A stretch of 64,000 bases of DNA from Aureimonas sp. AU4. Its GTDB lineage: Bacteria > Pseudomonadota > Alphaproteobacteria > Rhizobiales > Rhizobiaceae. The notes beneath the pieces are model-generated. The model made no database searches. It was not told the DNA's origin and saw nothing but the letters and a program-made list of their open reading frames with translations. Below are positions 53,847 to 61,919 of this stretch, piece after piece. The position numbers were made by a program, and so were the translations under genes. Location: the NCBI RefSeq assembly GCF_001463765.1, contig NZ_BBWK01000041.1, positions 1-64,000 on the forward strand, in the 5' to 3' direction. Positions within the stretch are counted from its first letter, which is position 1; each line of letters starts with the position of its first letter.

Positions 53847-54773
53847 ATGCTTCATAACGACGAGTTGGTTCGGGAGGATGGTCATAAGCGGTCCTCAACT
53901 CTTATGGATAAGGCGACCGCGGGACCGGCCGCATACGAGGCGCGGTTCCGACGCCATCCCGCGCTCCACGAGGCCGTCGACCGCTATACCGGCGCGATTC
54001 TTGAGGTGCGCGAAGGGGTCGCCTACGCCTTCAAGCTCCTGTCCAAGGAGGAGCGTTACCGCGCCTTCATGATCTTCGCCCTCATGTCGGCGATGGACGA
54101 GGACCGCGAGGGCCTGCCCAACAGCCTTTACTCGGGCTACTGCGAGGCGGCGGCGGGCATCTCGAAGCGTACCGCGCAGACCATGCTGCAACTCCTCGTC
54201 CATTACGGCTTCGCGCAGATGCGGATCGACCCGGCCGACCGGCGCAGCCGGCTCTACCGGGCCGAGCCCAAGATCGTGCAGTTCCTGAGCGACTGGATCG
54301 AGGCTTCTCTCAAGGCCCTGCGGCTGCTCGACGTCCCGGCCGCGCACGAGGCGACGCCGCGCCAGCTGATGCCCGCGCTCACCGTTTCGGGCAGCGACGC
54401 CTACGCCCAGGACGGCTACGTCTTCTTTCCCGACCCGGACTTCCGTCACCTCTTCGCCGAGATCGAGGGCGGGAGCCTCGTGGTGATGGCCGTGATGGCG
54501 AAGGCGCGGGAGGGCGGTCCGGGGCCGACGCGGGGCGAGCTCGCCCGGCGCTTCCACATGAGCCGGGCGCAGGTGACGCGCATCGTGGCGGTGGGCCGCG
54601 AGAGCGGGCTCTTCGGCTCCGACGAGGCGGGAACTCCCACCGTCACCCCTCGGCTCGAGGAGACCTATCTCGACTGCATCCTGAAGGCCTTGAGCTTTCT
54701 CGCCTTCCACTACGAGAACGGCTTGCGGCTGGGCGGCGGTCCGAAGAAACTGCCGGGCGAGGACGACGGCTGA
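53847..54773 (+). CDS. Tandem winged-helix (MarR-like) DNA-binding regulator
   Basis: 308 residues (289 if ATG at 53904 is used; neither start has a convincing ribosome site). First winged helix near residues 85-150: YSGYCEAAAGISKRTAQTML with wing MRIDPADRRSRLY. Second near 235-275: TRGELARRFHMSRAQVTRIV. A helical region, SDWIEASLKALRLLDVP, lies between them. It resembles no single named family I can recall. Target genes are unknown; the HupE-like operon starts 161 bases downstream on the same strand. Confidence 0.75.
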   Translation: MLHNDELVREDGHKRSSTLMDKATAGPAAYEARFRRHPALHEAVDRYTGAILEVREGVAYAFKLLSKEERYRAFMIFALMSAMDEDREGLPNSLYSGYCEAAAGISKRTAQTMLQLLVHYGFAQMRIDPADRRSRLYRAEPKIVQFLSDWIEASLKALRLLDVPAAHEATPRQLMPALTVSGSDAYAQDGYVFFPDPDFRHLFAEIEGGSLVVMAVMAKAREGGPGPTRGELARRFHMSRAQVTRIVAVGRESGLFGSDEAGTPTVTPRLEETYLDCILKALSFLAFHYENGLRLGGGPKKLPGEDDG

Positions 54774-54934
54774 GAGCGGGCCCCTGGCCGTCGCGGGGCT
54801 GGCGCCGGCGCGGCGGGCGGCGGCCCTCGGGCGATCCGCCCTTATTTCGCCGCGCTTCGGGCGACTGTCGCGCGGAACGCCCGGCCGCTCGGCCCGTATC
54901 GCGAAACGCCACCAGGAAGGAGGCCGGTCCGCCT

Positions 54935-55525
54935 ATGCGCCCCCCGATCCGCCCCGCCGCCGCGCTCGCGGCGCTCGCGCTTCTTCTGTCCGGCTCGCCC
55001 GCCTCGGCCCACATCCTGCAGGACGCCGGGGGGTTCGGCAGCGGGCTCGCCCATCCGCTCACCGGCCCCGACCACTTCCTCGCCATGTTCGCGGTGGGCC
55101 TTTGGGGCGCGCAGATCGGCGGGCGGTCGGTCTGGACGCTGCCCGCCACCTTTCCGCTCGTGATGGCGGCGGCCGCGCTGGCCGGGATGGCCGGCCTGCC
55201 GCTCGGCCATGTCGAAACCGGCATCGCGCTCTCGATCCTGGCGCTCGGCCTCCTGATCGCCCTGCGCCTGCCGCTGCCCGAGGCGCTCGCGCTCCTGGTG
55301 GTCGGGACCTTCGCGATCTTCCACGGCTACGCGCACGGGGTCGAGCTGCCGCTCAGCGCCGATCCCGCGCTCTACGCGGTGGGCTTCGTGCTGGCGACCG
55401 GGGCGATCCATCTCGTCGGGATCGCGGTCGGGCTCCTGATCGGGCGGCCCTTCGGCGGGCGTCTCGCCCAAGGGCTGGGCGGCGCGATCGCGCTGGCCGG
55501 CGTCGGCTTCCTTGTGGTGGCCTGA
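54935..55525 (+). CDS. HupE/UreJ-family putative nickel/cobalt permease
   Basis: 196 residues. Signal-like first helix (MRPPIRPAAALAALALLLSG), then AHILQDAGGFGSGLAHPLTGPDHFLAMFAVGLWG, where HPLTGxDHxLAM is the metal-binding signature of the family, and FAIFHGYAHGVELP with further His residues. About six membrane segments. Family members take up Ni2+ or Co2+. No hydrogenase or urease genes are in this window. GAAGGAGG precedes the ATG. It starts a three-gene run. Confidence 0.9.
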   Translation: MRPPIRPAAALAALALLLSGSPASAHILQDAGGFGSGLAHPLTGPDHFLAMFAVGLWGAQIGGRSVWTLPATFPLVMAAAALAGMAGLPLGHVETGIALSILALGLLIALRLPLPEALALLVVGTFAIFHGYAHGVELPLSADPALYAVGFVLATGAIHLVGIAVGLLIGRPFGGRLAQGLGGAIALAGVGFLVVA

Positions 55526-55527
55526 GG

Positions 55528-56229
55528 GTGAGCCGCGCGGCGCCCGGGCTGCGCTCGGCCCGCGCGCCGCTGGGCGCGGGCATCGCGCTCGTGCTTCTGG
55601 GCACGGGGCTGTGGAGCCTTTCGACGGGGGCCGGCGTCAACTGGGGCCTGCTCGCGGGCCGGCTGGCGGGCGAGATGCTCCTGCCGGTGCTCGGCCTCGG
55701 CTTCGCGACGGGACTGCGGGGCGGGTCGGTCGCGCCGGTCGGCCTCGCGCTCGCGGTCGGCGCGGGGCTCGGCACGCTCGCCCGCGCGCCGTTCCTCGCC
55801 GCCATGGCGCTCCTGCCCAACGCCTCGACCCATGCCTTCCTGACCGGGCCGCTGGCGGGACTGTGCGTCGGCCTCGCGCTGTTTGCGCAAGGAACGCGCC
55901 TCGCCGCGCCGCTTCTGGCGCTCGCCGCGCTGGCGACCGGGGCGATGGGCGCGATCGCGGTGCGGCTTCTCGATCCGAGCTTCCACGATCCCCTCGTGCC
56001 GGTTCTCGCCGGCCTCGCGCTTCTGGCGCTGGGCTGCGCGGCCTGCGCGCTGGCGCGCGCCCTGCCGCCCGGTGCGCGGCGCCTGGCCGCCCGCATCCTC
56101 GGCGCCTGGGTCCTGGCGGTCGCGCTTCTCTACGGCGGGGCGACGCTCGCCTTTCGCGGGCGGGCGGTCCTGCCGAGCGCGGCGGGGCGCATGGGCCCGG
56201 CCGAGTCCACCCCGTTTCCCGAGTTCTGA
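55528..56229 (+). CDS. Hypothetical polytopic membrane protein of the HupE operon
   Basis: 233 residues starting with GTG, two bases after the hupE-like stop. About seven hydrophobic segments rich in Ala, Gly and Leu (IALVLLGTGLWSLSTG, AGEMLLPVLGLGFATGLRGG, PLVPVLAGLALLALGCAACALA). Apart from HAFLTGPLAGL it has few His residues, so it is not an obvious metal permease. Unrecognised. Position suggests a membrane partner of the HupE-like permease and the DUF1007 protein. Confidence 0.72.
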   Translation: MSRAAPGLRSARAPLGAGIALVLLGTGLWSLSTGAGVNWGLLAGRLAGEMLLPVLGLGFATGLRGGSVAPVGLALAVGAGLGTLARAPFLAAMALLPNASTHAFLTGPLAGLCVGLALFAQGTRLAAPLLALAALATGAMGAIAVRLLDPSFHDPLVPVLAGLALLALGCAACALARALPPGARRLAARILGAWVLAVALLYGGATLAFRGRAVLPSAAGRMGPAESTPFPEF

Positions 56230-56230
56230 C

Positions 56231-56845
56231 GTGGCTCTCCAGCGACACACGCGCCTCCTCGCCGCCGCCCTCGCGCTCGCCCTTCCGGCCTGCCCCGCCG
56301 AGGCCCATCCCGACATCTCGATGGAGTGCCGCGTCCTGTTCAACATGGACGGGGGCAAGCTCACCGGCTTCGGCGAGGCGTGGACCTTCGACGAAGCCTT
56401 CAGCGCGCAGCTCGTCTTCGACTACGACGAGAACCACGACGGCCGCTTCGACGAGCGCGAGGCCAAGGCGATGGAGACCGAGGTTCTCGGCCGTCTGGCG
56501 GAGATCCACTACTACACGTACCTGACGGTCGGCGGCACGGAGCGCGAGACGCTCCAGCCCTTCGGCTTCCGGGCGAGCCTCGACAACGGCGCGGTGACCT
56601 TCGCCTTCGGCTTCCGCTTCCCCGAGCCGATCGACCCGATCGCGACCAAGGTCGCGGTGGAGCTGAAGGACCCCGACTTCGCGGTCTATGCCGCCTTGAC
56701 GCAGGACCAGCCGGCGGTGCTGCGCGGCGACACGGAGGGGCGCTGCGCGGCCACCGTGCGCGACGACGCCGAGCATCCCTATTTCGACGGCACGATCATC
56801 CCCCAGGAGATCAGCCTGACCTGCCGGCCGGCGCCCTACCGCTAG
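56231..56845 (+). CDS. DUF1007 periplasmic protein
   Basis: 204 residues from a GTG start one base after the previous gene. Signal peptide MALQRHTRLLAAALALALPA (written with Met), then AHPDISMECRVLFNMDGGKLTGFGEAWTFDE, the DUF1007 N-terminus. An EF-hand-like loop DYDENHDGRFDE occurs near residue 70. DUF1007 proteins are usually found with metal permeases of the nickel/cobalt or zinc type. The TAG stop shares its last base with the left end of MITE-like copy 2. Confidence 0.86.
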   Translation: MALQRHTRLLAAALALALPACPAEAHPDISMECRVLFNMDGGKLTGFGEAWTFDEAFSAQLVFDYDENHDGRFDEREAKAMETEVLGRLAEIHYYTYLTVGGTERETLQPFGFRASLDNGAVTFAFGFRFPEPIDPIATKVAVELKDPDFAVYAALTQDQPAVLRGDTEGRCAATVRDDAEHPYFDGTIIPQEISLTCRPAPYR

Positions 56846-57112
56846 AGGCTGTTATGAACCGGGAACAGGGGTTGTATCGGGTCAGCCAGGGGATAGCCGC
56901 GAGGAGGATCGAGCGGCCCGGACTGGCGGTCCGGGCCGCTCGGGCCGACAGGGCGGATGCCCTTGGCTCACCCGACCCTTCGGGCCGTCCGCCCCGAACC
57001 GCCGGAGGGCGCCGCCGGGCTGGGCCGTAGCCCCGCTGCGACCTGCCCCCGGCTCCTACCCGGCGGATCGGGTCGGACGGTACAAACCCTGTTCCCGGTT
57101 CATAACAGCCTC
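56845..57112. mobile_element. MITE-like inverted-repeat element, copy 2 (268 bp)
   Basis: Perfect 26-bp terminal inverted repeats (56845-56870 and 57087-57112; left end begins GAGGCTGTTATGAACCGGG). The interior matches copy 1 at 21825-22017, plus a 75-base block that itself contains hairpins (GAGCGGCCCGGAC with its inverse; GGGCGGA with TCCGCCC). At one TIR position this copy has G paired with C where copy 1 has A paired with T. No coding capacity. Confidence 0.82.
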
Positions 57113-57118
57113 TCGCGC

Positions 57119-58189
57119 TCAAGTTTCCGGCGTCACCTGCCAGCCGGCGCGGCGCAGCGATTCCACGACGCCCTCGCGGCCCGGCAGGTGGAGCGCGCCC
57201 ACCGCCACGAAGCGGCCCCCCTTCTCAAGGAGCGGCTGCAGGCGCTCGCTCATCAGCCGGTTGCGCGCCGTGATGACGCGCTCCTCGAAGGCCTGCGTGA
57301 CTTGGAGTGCGCTCGCCTCGTCGGTGCCGTTCGGCGCCATCGCCTCGATCACCGGACCGATCAGCGCGATGCGGCCCTGGAGGTAGAGGTCGGTCATGGT
57401 CTCCAGGACGGCGGGCAGTCGGTCCAGCGTTTCCACCGTCGCCACGAGATTGGTGGCCTGCGCCTCCAGCGGCAGCGAGGCCAGCGCTGCCATCTGCTCG
57501 GCCGCGGTCTCCAGGCCCTCCACGGGCTTGCCCGCCGCCTTGGCGCGCGCCGCGAGATCGACGTCGAGCACCTTGGCCCCGTCCCGCAGCCGCTCGGCCT
57601 CGCACGGGGTGAGCACCAGCGCGGTCGCCAGGAACCAGGGCTGCAGCGTTTCCACCGAGGCCGGCGGCATGGCGCGGGCCGACAGGGCCAGCCGGACACG
57701 GTCGAGCTCGCGCGGCGGCAGGAGGTCGGCGAGCTTGCGGCCGGCGGGCAGCGTCGTGAGGTCGGGCCGCAGGAGGAGGGCCTGGCCGGTCGCGGCCGGA
57801 TCGAGGATGTCGGTGGTCTCGATCACCAGCGCCGACGCGCCGGCGAGCGCCCGGTCGGCGGCGGGCGGGAGCTGGAGAAGGCGCGGGTCGGACAGGTGCA
57901 TCGTTCCCAGGAGGAACGAGGGGGCGAGGCCGGGCCGCTCGATCCGGTAGAAGCGGCCCTCGCCGTTGGGCTCGGCCGCCGCCTCGCGCTCAAGCGCCGC
58001 CAGCCGGCCCTCGGCCCGAAGCATCGGCACCGCGCTCTCGGCCGGACGGCACTCTCCCGGCGGCGCCTCCTGCGCGGGGGCCGCATAGACGCCGAACAGG
58101 AGAAGCCCGCACAGGGCGAGCGGCAGCGCCTGCGCGGCCCCCAGCGCGAGGCGGGCGAGACGGCGCGGCCGGAAGGGTATCGGCGTCAT
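57119..58189 (-). CDS. TraB/GumN-family protein
   Basis: 356 residues. N-terminal hydrophobic signal (ALGAAQALPLALCGLLLFGVYA). Two GxxH-type motifs in SFLLGTMHLSDPR and VAVGALHLPGREGV mark the TraB/GumN (TIKI-like metalloprotease) fold, with conserved Glu in VIETTDIL. Periplasmic or membrane-anchored; actual peptidase activity in bacteria is little documented. It lies six bases beyond MITE-like copy 2 and downstream of xerC on the same strand. Confidence 0.88.
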   Translation of the reverse strand: MTPIPFRPRRLARLALGAAQALPLALCGLLLFGVYAAPAQEAPPGECRPAESAVPMLRAEGRLAALEREAAAEPNGEGRFYRIERPGLAPSFLLGTMHLSDPRLLQLPPAADRALAGASALVIETTDILDPAATGQALLLRPDLTTLPAGRKLADLLPPRELDRVRLALSARAMPPASVETLQPWFLATALVLTPCEAERLRDGAKVLDVDLAARAKAAGKPVEGLETAAEQMAALASLPLEAQATNLVATVETLDRLPAVLETMTDLYLQGRIALIGPVIEAMAPNGTDEASALQVTQAFEERVITARNRLMSERLQPLLEKGGRFVAVGALHLPGREGVVESLRRAGWQVTPET

Positions 58190-58298
58190 GCGGCGGGGCT
58201 CCGGTGGGGACGGGCGGCGGGAGCCCGGACGGCGAAGGCGAGGTGGCGAGCCTCGCACGGGCGTGCCCACCAAAGGCTGAACGAGATCCATCGGCTTT

Positions 58299-59270
58299 TC
58301 ACGAACCGCGCGCGGCGCGGCGCGCGCGGGGATGGGCGCTGTCGTAGACGCCGACAAGCCGCGCCGCATCCACCGCCGTGTAGCCCTGCGTCGTCGAGAG
58401 CGAGGCGTGGCCGAGAAGGTCCTGGATCGCGCGCAGGTCGCCGCCGCGCGCCAGGAGATGCGTCGCGAAGGAATGGCGCAGCGCGTGCGGCGTCGCCGAG
58501 TCCGGCAGGCCGAGAAGCCCGCGCAGGCGCTGCATCTCGCCCTGCACGATCTGGGGCCGCAGCGGGCCGCCCCGCGCGCCGCGAAACAAGGGCTCCTCGG
58601 GAGAAAGCGCGAAGGGCACGAGGCGGCGATATTCCGCCGCCGCCTCCAGAACCGCCGGCAGCAGCGGCACGAGCCGTTCCTTGCGCCCCTTGCCGAGAAT
58701 GCGCATCGAGCGCGCCTGCGGGTCGGCCAGCGCATCGCCCGGCAGCGCCAGCGCCTCGCCGATGCGAAGCCCGCAGCCGTAGAGAAGCGTCAGCACCGCC
58801 GTGTTGCGCGCTGCGATCCAAGGCTCGGACGCCATGGCGCCCGCTTCTTCCGTCACGAGCCGGGCATCGGGCACGCTCAAGGGGCGGGGCAGGGTCTTGG
58901 GAACCTTGGGCGCGCGCATCGCGCCCGGCCCCGCCGCGGAGGCCAAGCCCTCGCGCTCCAGGTGCCGCACGAAGGAGCGCACGCCCGACAGGTTGCGGTT
59001 GAGCGAGCGCGCGCCCGCGCCCTCGCGGCGCCGCTCCGCCAGAAAGGCGCGCAGGTCCGCCGGCCTGAGGTCGGCCATGTCGTCGGTCTCGGCCGGGCGG
59101 CCGTGGTAGCGCGCGAGGAACTGGAGGAACTGGCGCAGGTCCCGCTCGTAGGCCTCCACGGTCTTGGGCCCGAGCGCCCGCTCGCCGCCCAGCCGCTCCA
59201 GCCATGCCGCCTTCAGGGCCAGAAGCCGGGGCGTCGCGAAGACGAGAAGCGGGGCGGGGGCGTCGGACAT
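58299..59270 (-). CDS. xerC: Site-specific tyrosine recombinase XerC
   Basis: 323 residues. SAM-like core-binding domain (TVEAYERDLRQFLQFLARYHG, RSLNRNLSGVRSFVRHLEREG) and catalytic domain with Arg in YGCGLRIGEALAL, Lys in GKGRKERLVPLLP, HALRHSFATHLL (His-xx-Arg), LGHASLSTTQGYT (His and nucleophile Tyr). With XerD it resolves chromosome dimers at dif. ATG at 59270 gives the family N-terminus. No associated integron or phage genes, so this is the housekeeping recombinase. Confidence 0.95.
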   Translation of the reverse strand: MSDAPAPLLVFATPRLLALKAAWLERLGGERALGPKTVEAYERDLRQFLQFLARYHGRPAETDDMADLRPADLRAFLAERRREGAGARSLNRNLSGVRSFVRHLEREGLASAAGPGAMRAPKVPKTLPRPLSVPDARLVTEEAGAMASEPWIAARNTAVLTLLYGCGLRIGEALALPGDALADPQARSMRILGKGRKERLVPLLPAVLEAAAEYRRLVPFALSPEEPLFRGARGGPLRPQIVQGEMQRLRGLLGLPDSATPHALRHSFATHLLARGGDLRAIQDLLGHASLSTTQGYTAVDAARLVGVYDSAHPRARRAARGS

Positions 59271-59500
59271 GGAAGGCGAACCGGCTGGAAGGGCGGACCG
59301 GCCCATCCTAAGCCCCGCTTCGCGGCAAAGTTTTAACGGCGCGCACCGCGCTGGACCCGGCGCCCGCGCCTGCCATCTATGGGCGCGCTGCTCTCGGGCG
59401 ATCGGATCGCGCGACAGGCGTTCCGACGCAACCCCTTGCGCTGCACCGCGTTGCCCGAACCCGGCCGCTCGGCCGAACAGACACGAAGGGATGCCTCATC

Positions 59501-59935
59501 ATGAAACGTCACGCGACCGCCATCTGGAACGGAGCCCTCGGCGACGGCAAGGGAACCGTCACCACCCAGTCCGGCGCGCTCGACGCGCACGGCTACTCCT
59601 TCAAGTCGCGCTTCGAGGACGAGTCCGGCCGCTCGGGCACCAACCCGGAGGAACTGCTCGCCGCCGCCCATGCCGGCTGCTTCGCCATGCAGCTCTCCCA
59701 CTTCCTCGCCGAGAACGGCACCCCCGCCGACGAGCTCAAGGCCCGCGCCGTGGTCTCCGTCGAGCAGGCCGGCGGCGGCTTCGAGGTGAAGTCCAGCGCC
59801 ATCACCCTGGAAGGCAAGGTGCCCGGCATCGACGACGCCAAGTTCCAGGAACTCGCCACCAAGGCTAAGGAAGGCTGCCCCATCTCGAAGGCGCTCGGCG
59901 CCATCCAGGTCTCGCTCGACGCCAAGCTGGTCTGA
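59501..59935 (+). CDS. osmC: OsmC-family peroxiredoxin
   Basis: 144 residues. The two catalytic Cys are in AAAHAGCFAMQLSHFLAE and AKEGCPISKALGAI, as in OsmC rather than the Ohr pattern. It reduces organic hydroperoxides, often with lipoyl-protein reductant, which would come from LpdA-dependent complexes. The 230-base gap from xerC holds its control region; no clear motif recognised there. It is convergent with the Fur/Mur gene. Confidence 0.94.
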   Translation: MKRHATAIWNGALGDGKGTVTTQSGALDAHGYSFKSRFEDESGRSGTNPEELLAAAHAGCFAMQLSHFLAENGTPADELKARAVVSVEQAGGGFEVKSSAITLEGKVPGIDDAKFQELATKAKEGCPISKALGAIQVSLDAKLV

Positions 59936-59945
59936 GCGGGCACTG

Positions 59946-60111
59946 GGGGTCGAGGCGGGGGCTTCGCCCCTCGACCCCACCAGGGGAAATGATTTCCCCT
60001 GGACCCCTCGTCATTTGAAGAGTGTTCCCAGCCGGGACGGGCCAACGACCCGCCTCGGCTGGGAAAAGACCGTTCAAACGAAAAGAAGGGTCCGGGAATT
60101 CCTTCCCGGAC
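59946..60111. repeat. Field of nested palindromes between osmC and the Fur/Mur gene
   Basis: GGGGTCGAGG with its inverse (59946-59978). A perfect 23-bp palindrome CCAGGGGAAAT-G-inverse (59980-60002). TTCCCAGCC with GGCTGGGAA (60025-60065), itself enclosed by TTTGAA/TTCAAA (60014-60078) and GGACCC/GGGTCC (60001-60093). GTCCGGGAA with its inverse (60090-60111). No open frame. It could be a bidirectional terminator or an extragenic repeat family. Confidence 0.75.
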
Positions 60112-60153
60112 GGGGCCCCGGGGCGGTAGCCCCGCCATGACCCGAGCCCCGCC

Positions 60154-60594
60154 TCAGGCCGGCCGGCGCTTGCGGCCGTAGATTTCGAGGCGGTGGGAGA
60201 CGATGTCGTAGCCGAGTTCGCGGGCGATCTCGGTCTGGAGGGCTTCGATGCGTTCGGAGCTGAACTCGACGACCTCGCCGGACTCGATGTCGATCAGGTG
60301 GTCGTGGTGGTCGCCGTCGGCGGTCTCGAAGCGCGAGGGGCCGTCGCCGAAGGCGTGGCGGTGGATGGCGCCCATTTCCTCGAGAAGCCGCATGGTGCGG
60401 TAGACGGTGGACAGCGAGATGGCGGGATCGACGGCGCTGGCGCGGCGGAATATCTCGAGCGCGTCGGGGTGGCCGGGCTGGGCGGCGAGGATGCCGAGAA
60501 TGGTGCGGCGCGGGCGCGTGATGCGCACGCCGCTCTCGCGCAGGAGCGTCTCGTAGTCGGGCTTGTCGTGCGGCGGGGGGGCGGGCCTCGTCAT
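60154..60594 (-). CDS. Fur-family metalloregulator, probably Mur
   Basis: 146 residues. N-terminal winged helix ([37 protein letters not shown]) and dimerisation domain with the metal site [19 protein letters not shown], then [27 protein letters not shown]. It lacks the C-terminal CxxC structural zinc motif and the His-rich haem motif of Irr. In Rhizobiales the Fur homologue of this type usually acts as Mur, repressing mntH under manganese sufficiency. mntH lies 3 kb away here with suitable dyads upstream. Confidence 0.92.
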   Translation of the reverse strand: MTRPAPPPHDKPDYETLLRESGVRITRPRRTILGILAAQPGHPDALEIFRRASAVDPAISLSTVYRTMRLLEEMGAIHRHAFGDGPSRFETADGDHHDHLIDIESGEVVEFSSERIEALQTEIARELGYDIVSHRLEIYGRKRRPA

Positions 60595-60679
60595 CCGCCC
60601 TGTCTATCAAATTTCGGCCCGCCGCCTAGGGGCTGCTCCCCGGCGAAAAAGGGGCAGCCGAGAGGGATGCGACCCCGGT

Positions 60680-61333
60680 TCAGCCCTGGCGCAGGACCTG
60701 CAACGTGTTCTTGACGACCTCGCTCTGGAGGGCGGGCTGCTTGTCGATATTGAAGTGGCCGACGTCGCGGTATCCCGCGAAGTCGCGGTTCTCGAGGCGG
60801 CCGCGGAAGCGCGGCCCGGGAACCAGCGGCCGTCCCCAGCCGCCTTCCGAGAAGTAGAAGTTGACGACGCGGTCGATGTTGCCGGGCAAGGGGTCGGGCG
60901 CGGTGGCGGCGAAGCTTGCGAGGTAGCGCACGTCGACGCGTTCGTGCTCCAGGACCTCGGCCACCGAGATCACGGCGTTGGCGCCGAGCGAGTGGCCGAT
61001 CAGGACGACCGGACCGTCCTCGCCCGCCGCATGGCGCTCCAGGATCGTGTCGGCCACCGAATGCCAGCCGAGATGGCTGCCGATGTGGCTGCGGATGCCC
61101 GAGGCGCGCAACGCCTCGTCGATCTGGTCGATGCCGGTGGAGAAGACGCCCGCGAACCCGCGAAGGAGGTAGACCGAGGGAGGCTGGGCCGTCCGGGGGG
61201 GCGCCTTGGCCGCCGAGGCCGGGCCGGCGGCGAGCGTCGGGCCGGCGAGGCCCGAGAGGGCCAGGCCGAGGCCGAGGGTCAGGAACGAGCGGCGGGTCGG
61301 GCCGGCCGGCGCCTCGTTTGCGGAATCGATCAT
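60680..61333 (-). CDS. Tat-exported alpha/beta-fold hydrolase
   Basis: 217 residues. The N-terminus carries a twin-arginine signal (TRRSFLTLGLGLALSG). The mature protein has LLRGFAGVFSTGIDQIDEAL, a nucleophile elbow VVLIGHSLGANAVISV and a late Asp/His (NRDFAGYRDVGHFNID). Probably a periplasmic esterase or lipase-like enzyme; substrate unknown. It starts two bases after the stop of the methyltransferase gene, so the three minus-strand genes form an operon. Confidence 0.82.
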   Translation of the reverse strand: MIDSANEAPAGPTRRSFLTLGLGLALSGLAGPTLAAGPASAAKAPPRTAQPPSVYLLRGFAGVFSTGIDQIDEALRASGIRSHIGSHLGWHSVADTILERHAAGEDGPVVLIGHSLGANAVISVAEVLEHERVDVRYLASFAATAPDPLPGNIDRVVNFYFSEGGWGRPLVPGPRFRGRLENRDFAGYRDVGHFNIDKQPALQSEVVKNTLQVLRQG

Positions 61334-61334
61334 C

Positions 61335-61919
61335 TCACCAGACCTTGGGGACGACGCGGCCCGTGCGCCGGGCATAGGCATCGTAGGCCCCGTTGAACGC
61401 CTCACGCATCATGCGCTCCTCGGGGCCGACCCTCGTCCAGTAGAGGAGGGCGACGCCGACGAGTCCGCTCAGGCCCGCGACGCCGTTCTGCACGAGGCAG
61501 GCCTGCGCGAGGGCCCAGAGCCAGAAGGAGGAGTACATGGGATGGCGGACGTAGCGGTAAAGCCCGTCCGTCACGAGCGTGTGCTCGCGGCGGATCTCGA
61601 GCGAGACCGACCAGTTCTTCCCGAGCGCCCGGTGGCTGGCGGTGAAGAGGGCAAGGAACGCGACGGCGACCGCCGCGCCGATCCAGGCGAGCCAGGGCTG
61701 GAAGGGGTAGTCCGCGAAGCGGAAGAGGCCGGTCGCCGCATGGAGGCCGGGGATCACCGCGAGGCCGACGGTCGCCGCGCCGAGCGCCAGGCGGTCCGGA
61801 AGGGTCCGGGCGTCGCGCGAGACGCCGATGCGTCGCGCGCGACGCTGGTAGGGCAGGCGGATCACGACCCAGGCGACGAGGCAGGCGACCCAGATGACGG
61901 TGGACAGGGCCGGCGTCAT
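61335..61919 (-). CDS. Isoprenylcysteine-carboxyl-methyltransferase-like (ICMT/PEMT fold) membrane enzyme
   Basis: 194 residues with about five membrane segments. The SAM-binding end LVTDGLYRYVRHPMYSSFWLW followed by GPEERMMREAFNGAYDAYARRTGR is the classic ICMT/PEMT signature (HPMY, EE, Y..Y..R). Bacterial members methylate lipids or unidentified small substrates. Its ATG overlaps the TGA of the upstream gene. It lies between two alpha/beta hydrolases, suggesting shared action on a membrane ester or lipid. Confidence 0.88.
   Translation of the reverse strand: MTPALSTVIWVACLVAWVVIRLPYQRRARRIGVSRDARTLPDRLALGAATVGLAVIPGLHAATGLFRFADYPFQPWLAWIGAAVAVAFLALFTASHRALGKNWSVSLEIRREHTLVTDGLYRYVRHPMYSSFWLWALAQACLVQNGVAGLSGLVGVALLYWTRVGPEERMMREAFNGAYDAYARRTGRVVPKVW

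Noticed and set aside
54774-54934. Possible cobalamin riboswitch ahead of the HupE-like operon
   Set aside because: GCCACCAGG slightly recalls the B12 box, but the rest of the conserved core is absent and the gap is too short.
58299-59270. Phage or integron integrase instead of XerC
   Set aside because: Length, motifs and lack of phage genes or an attachment site fit the housekeeping recombinase.
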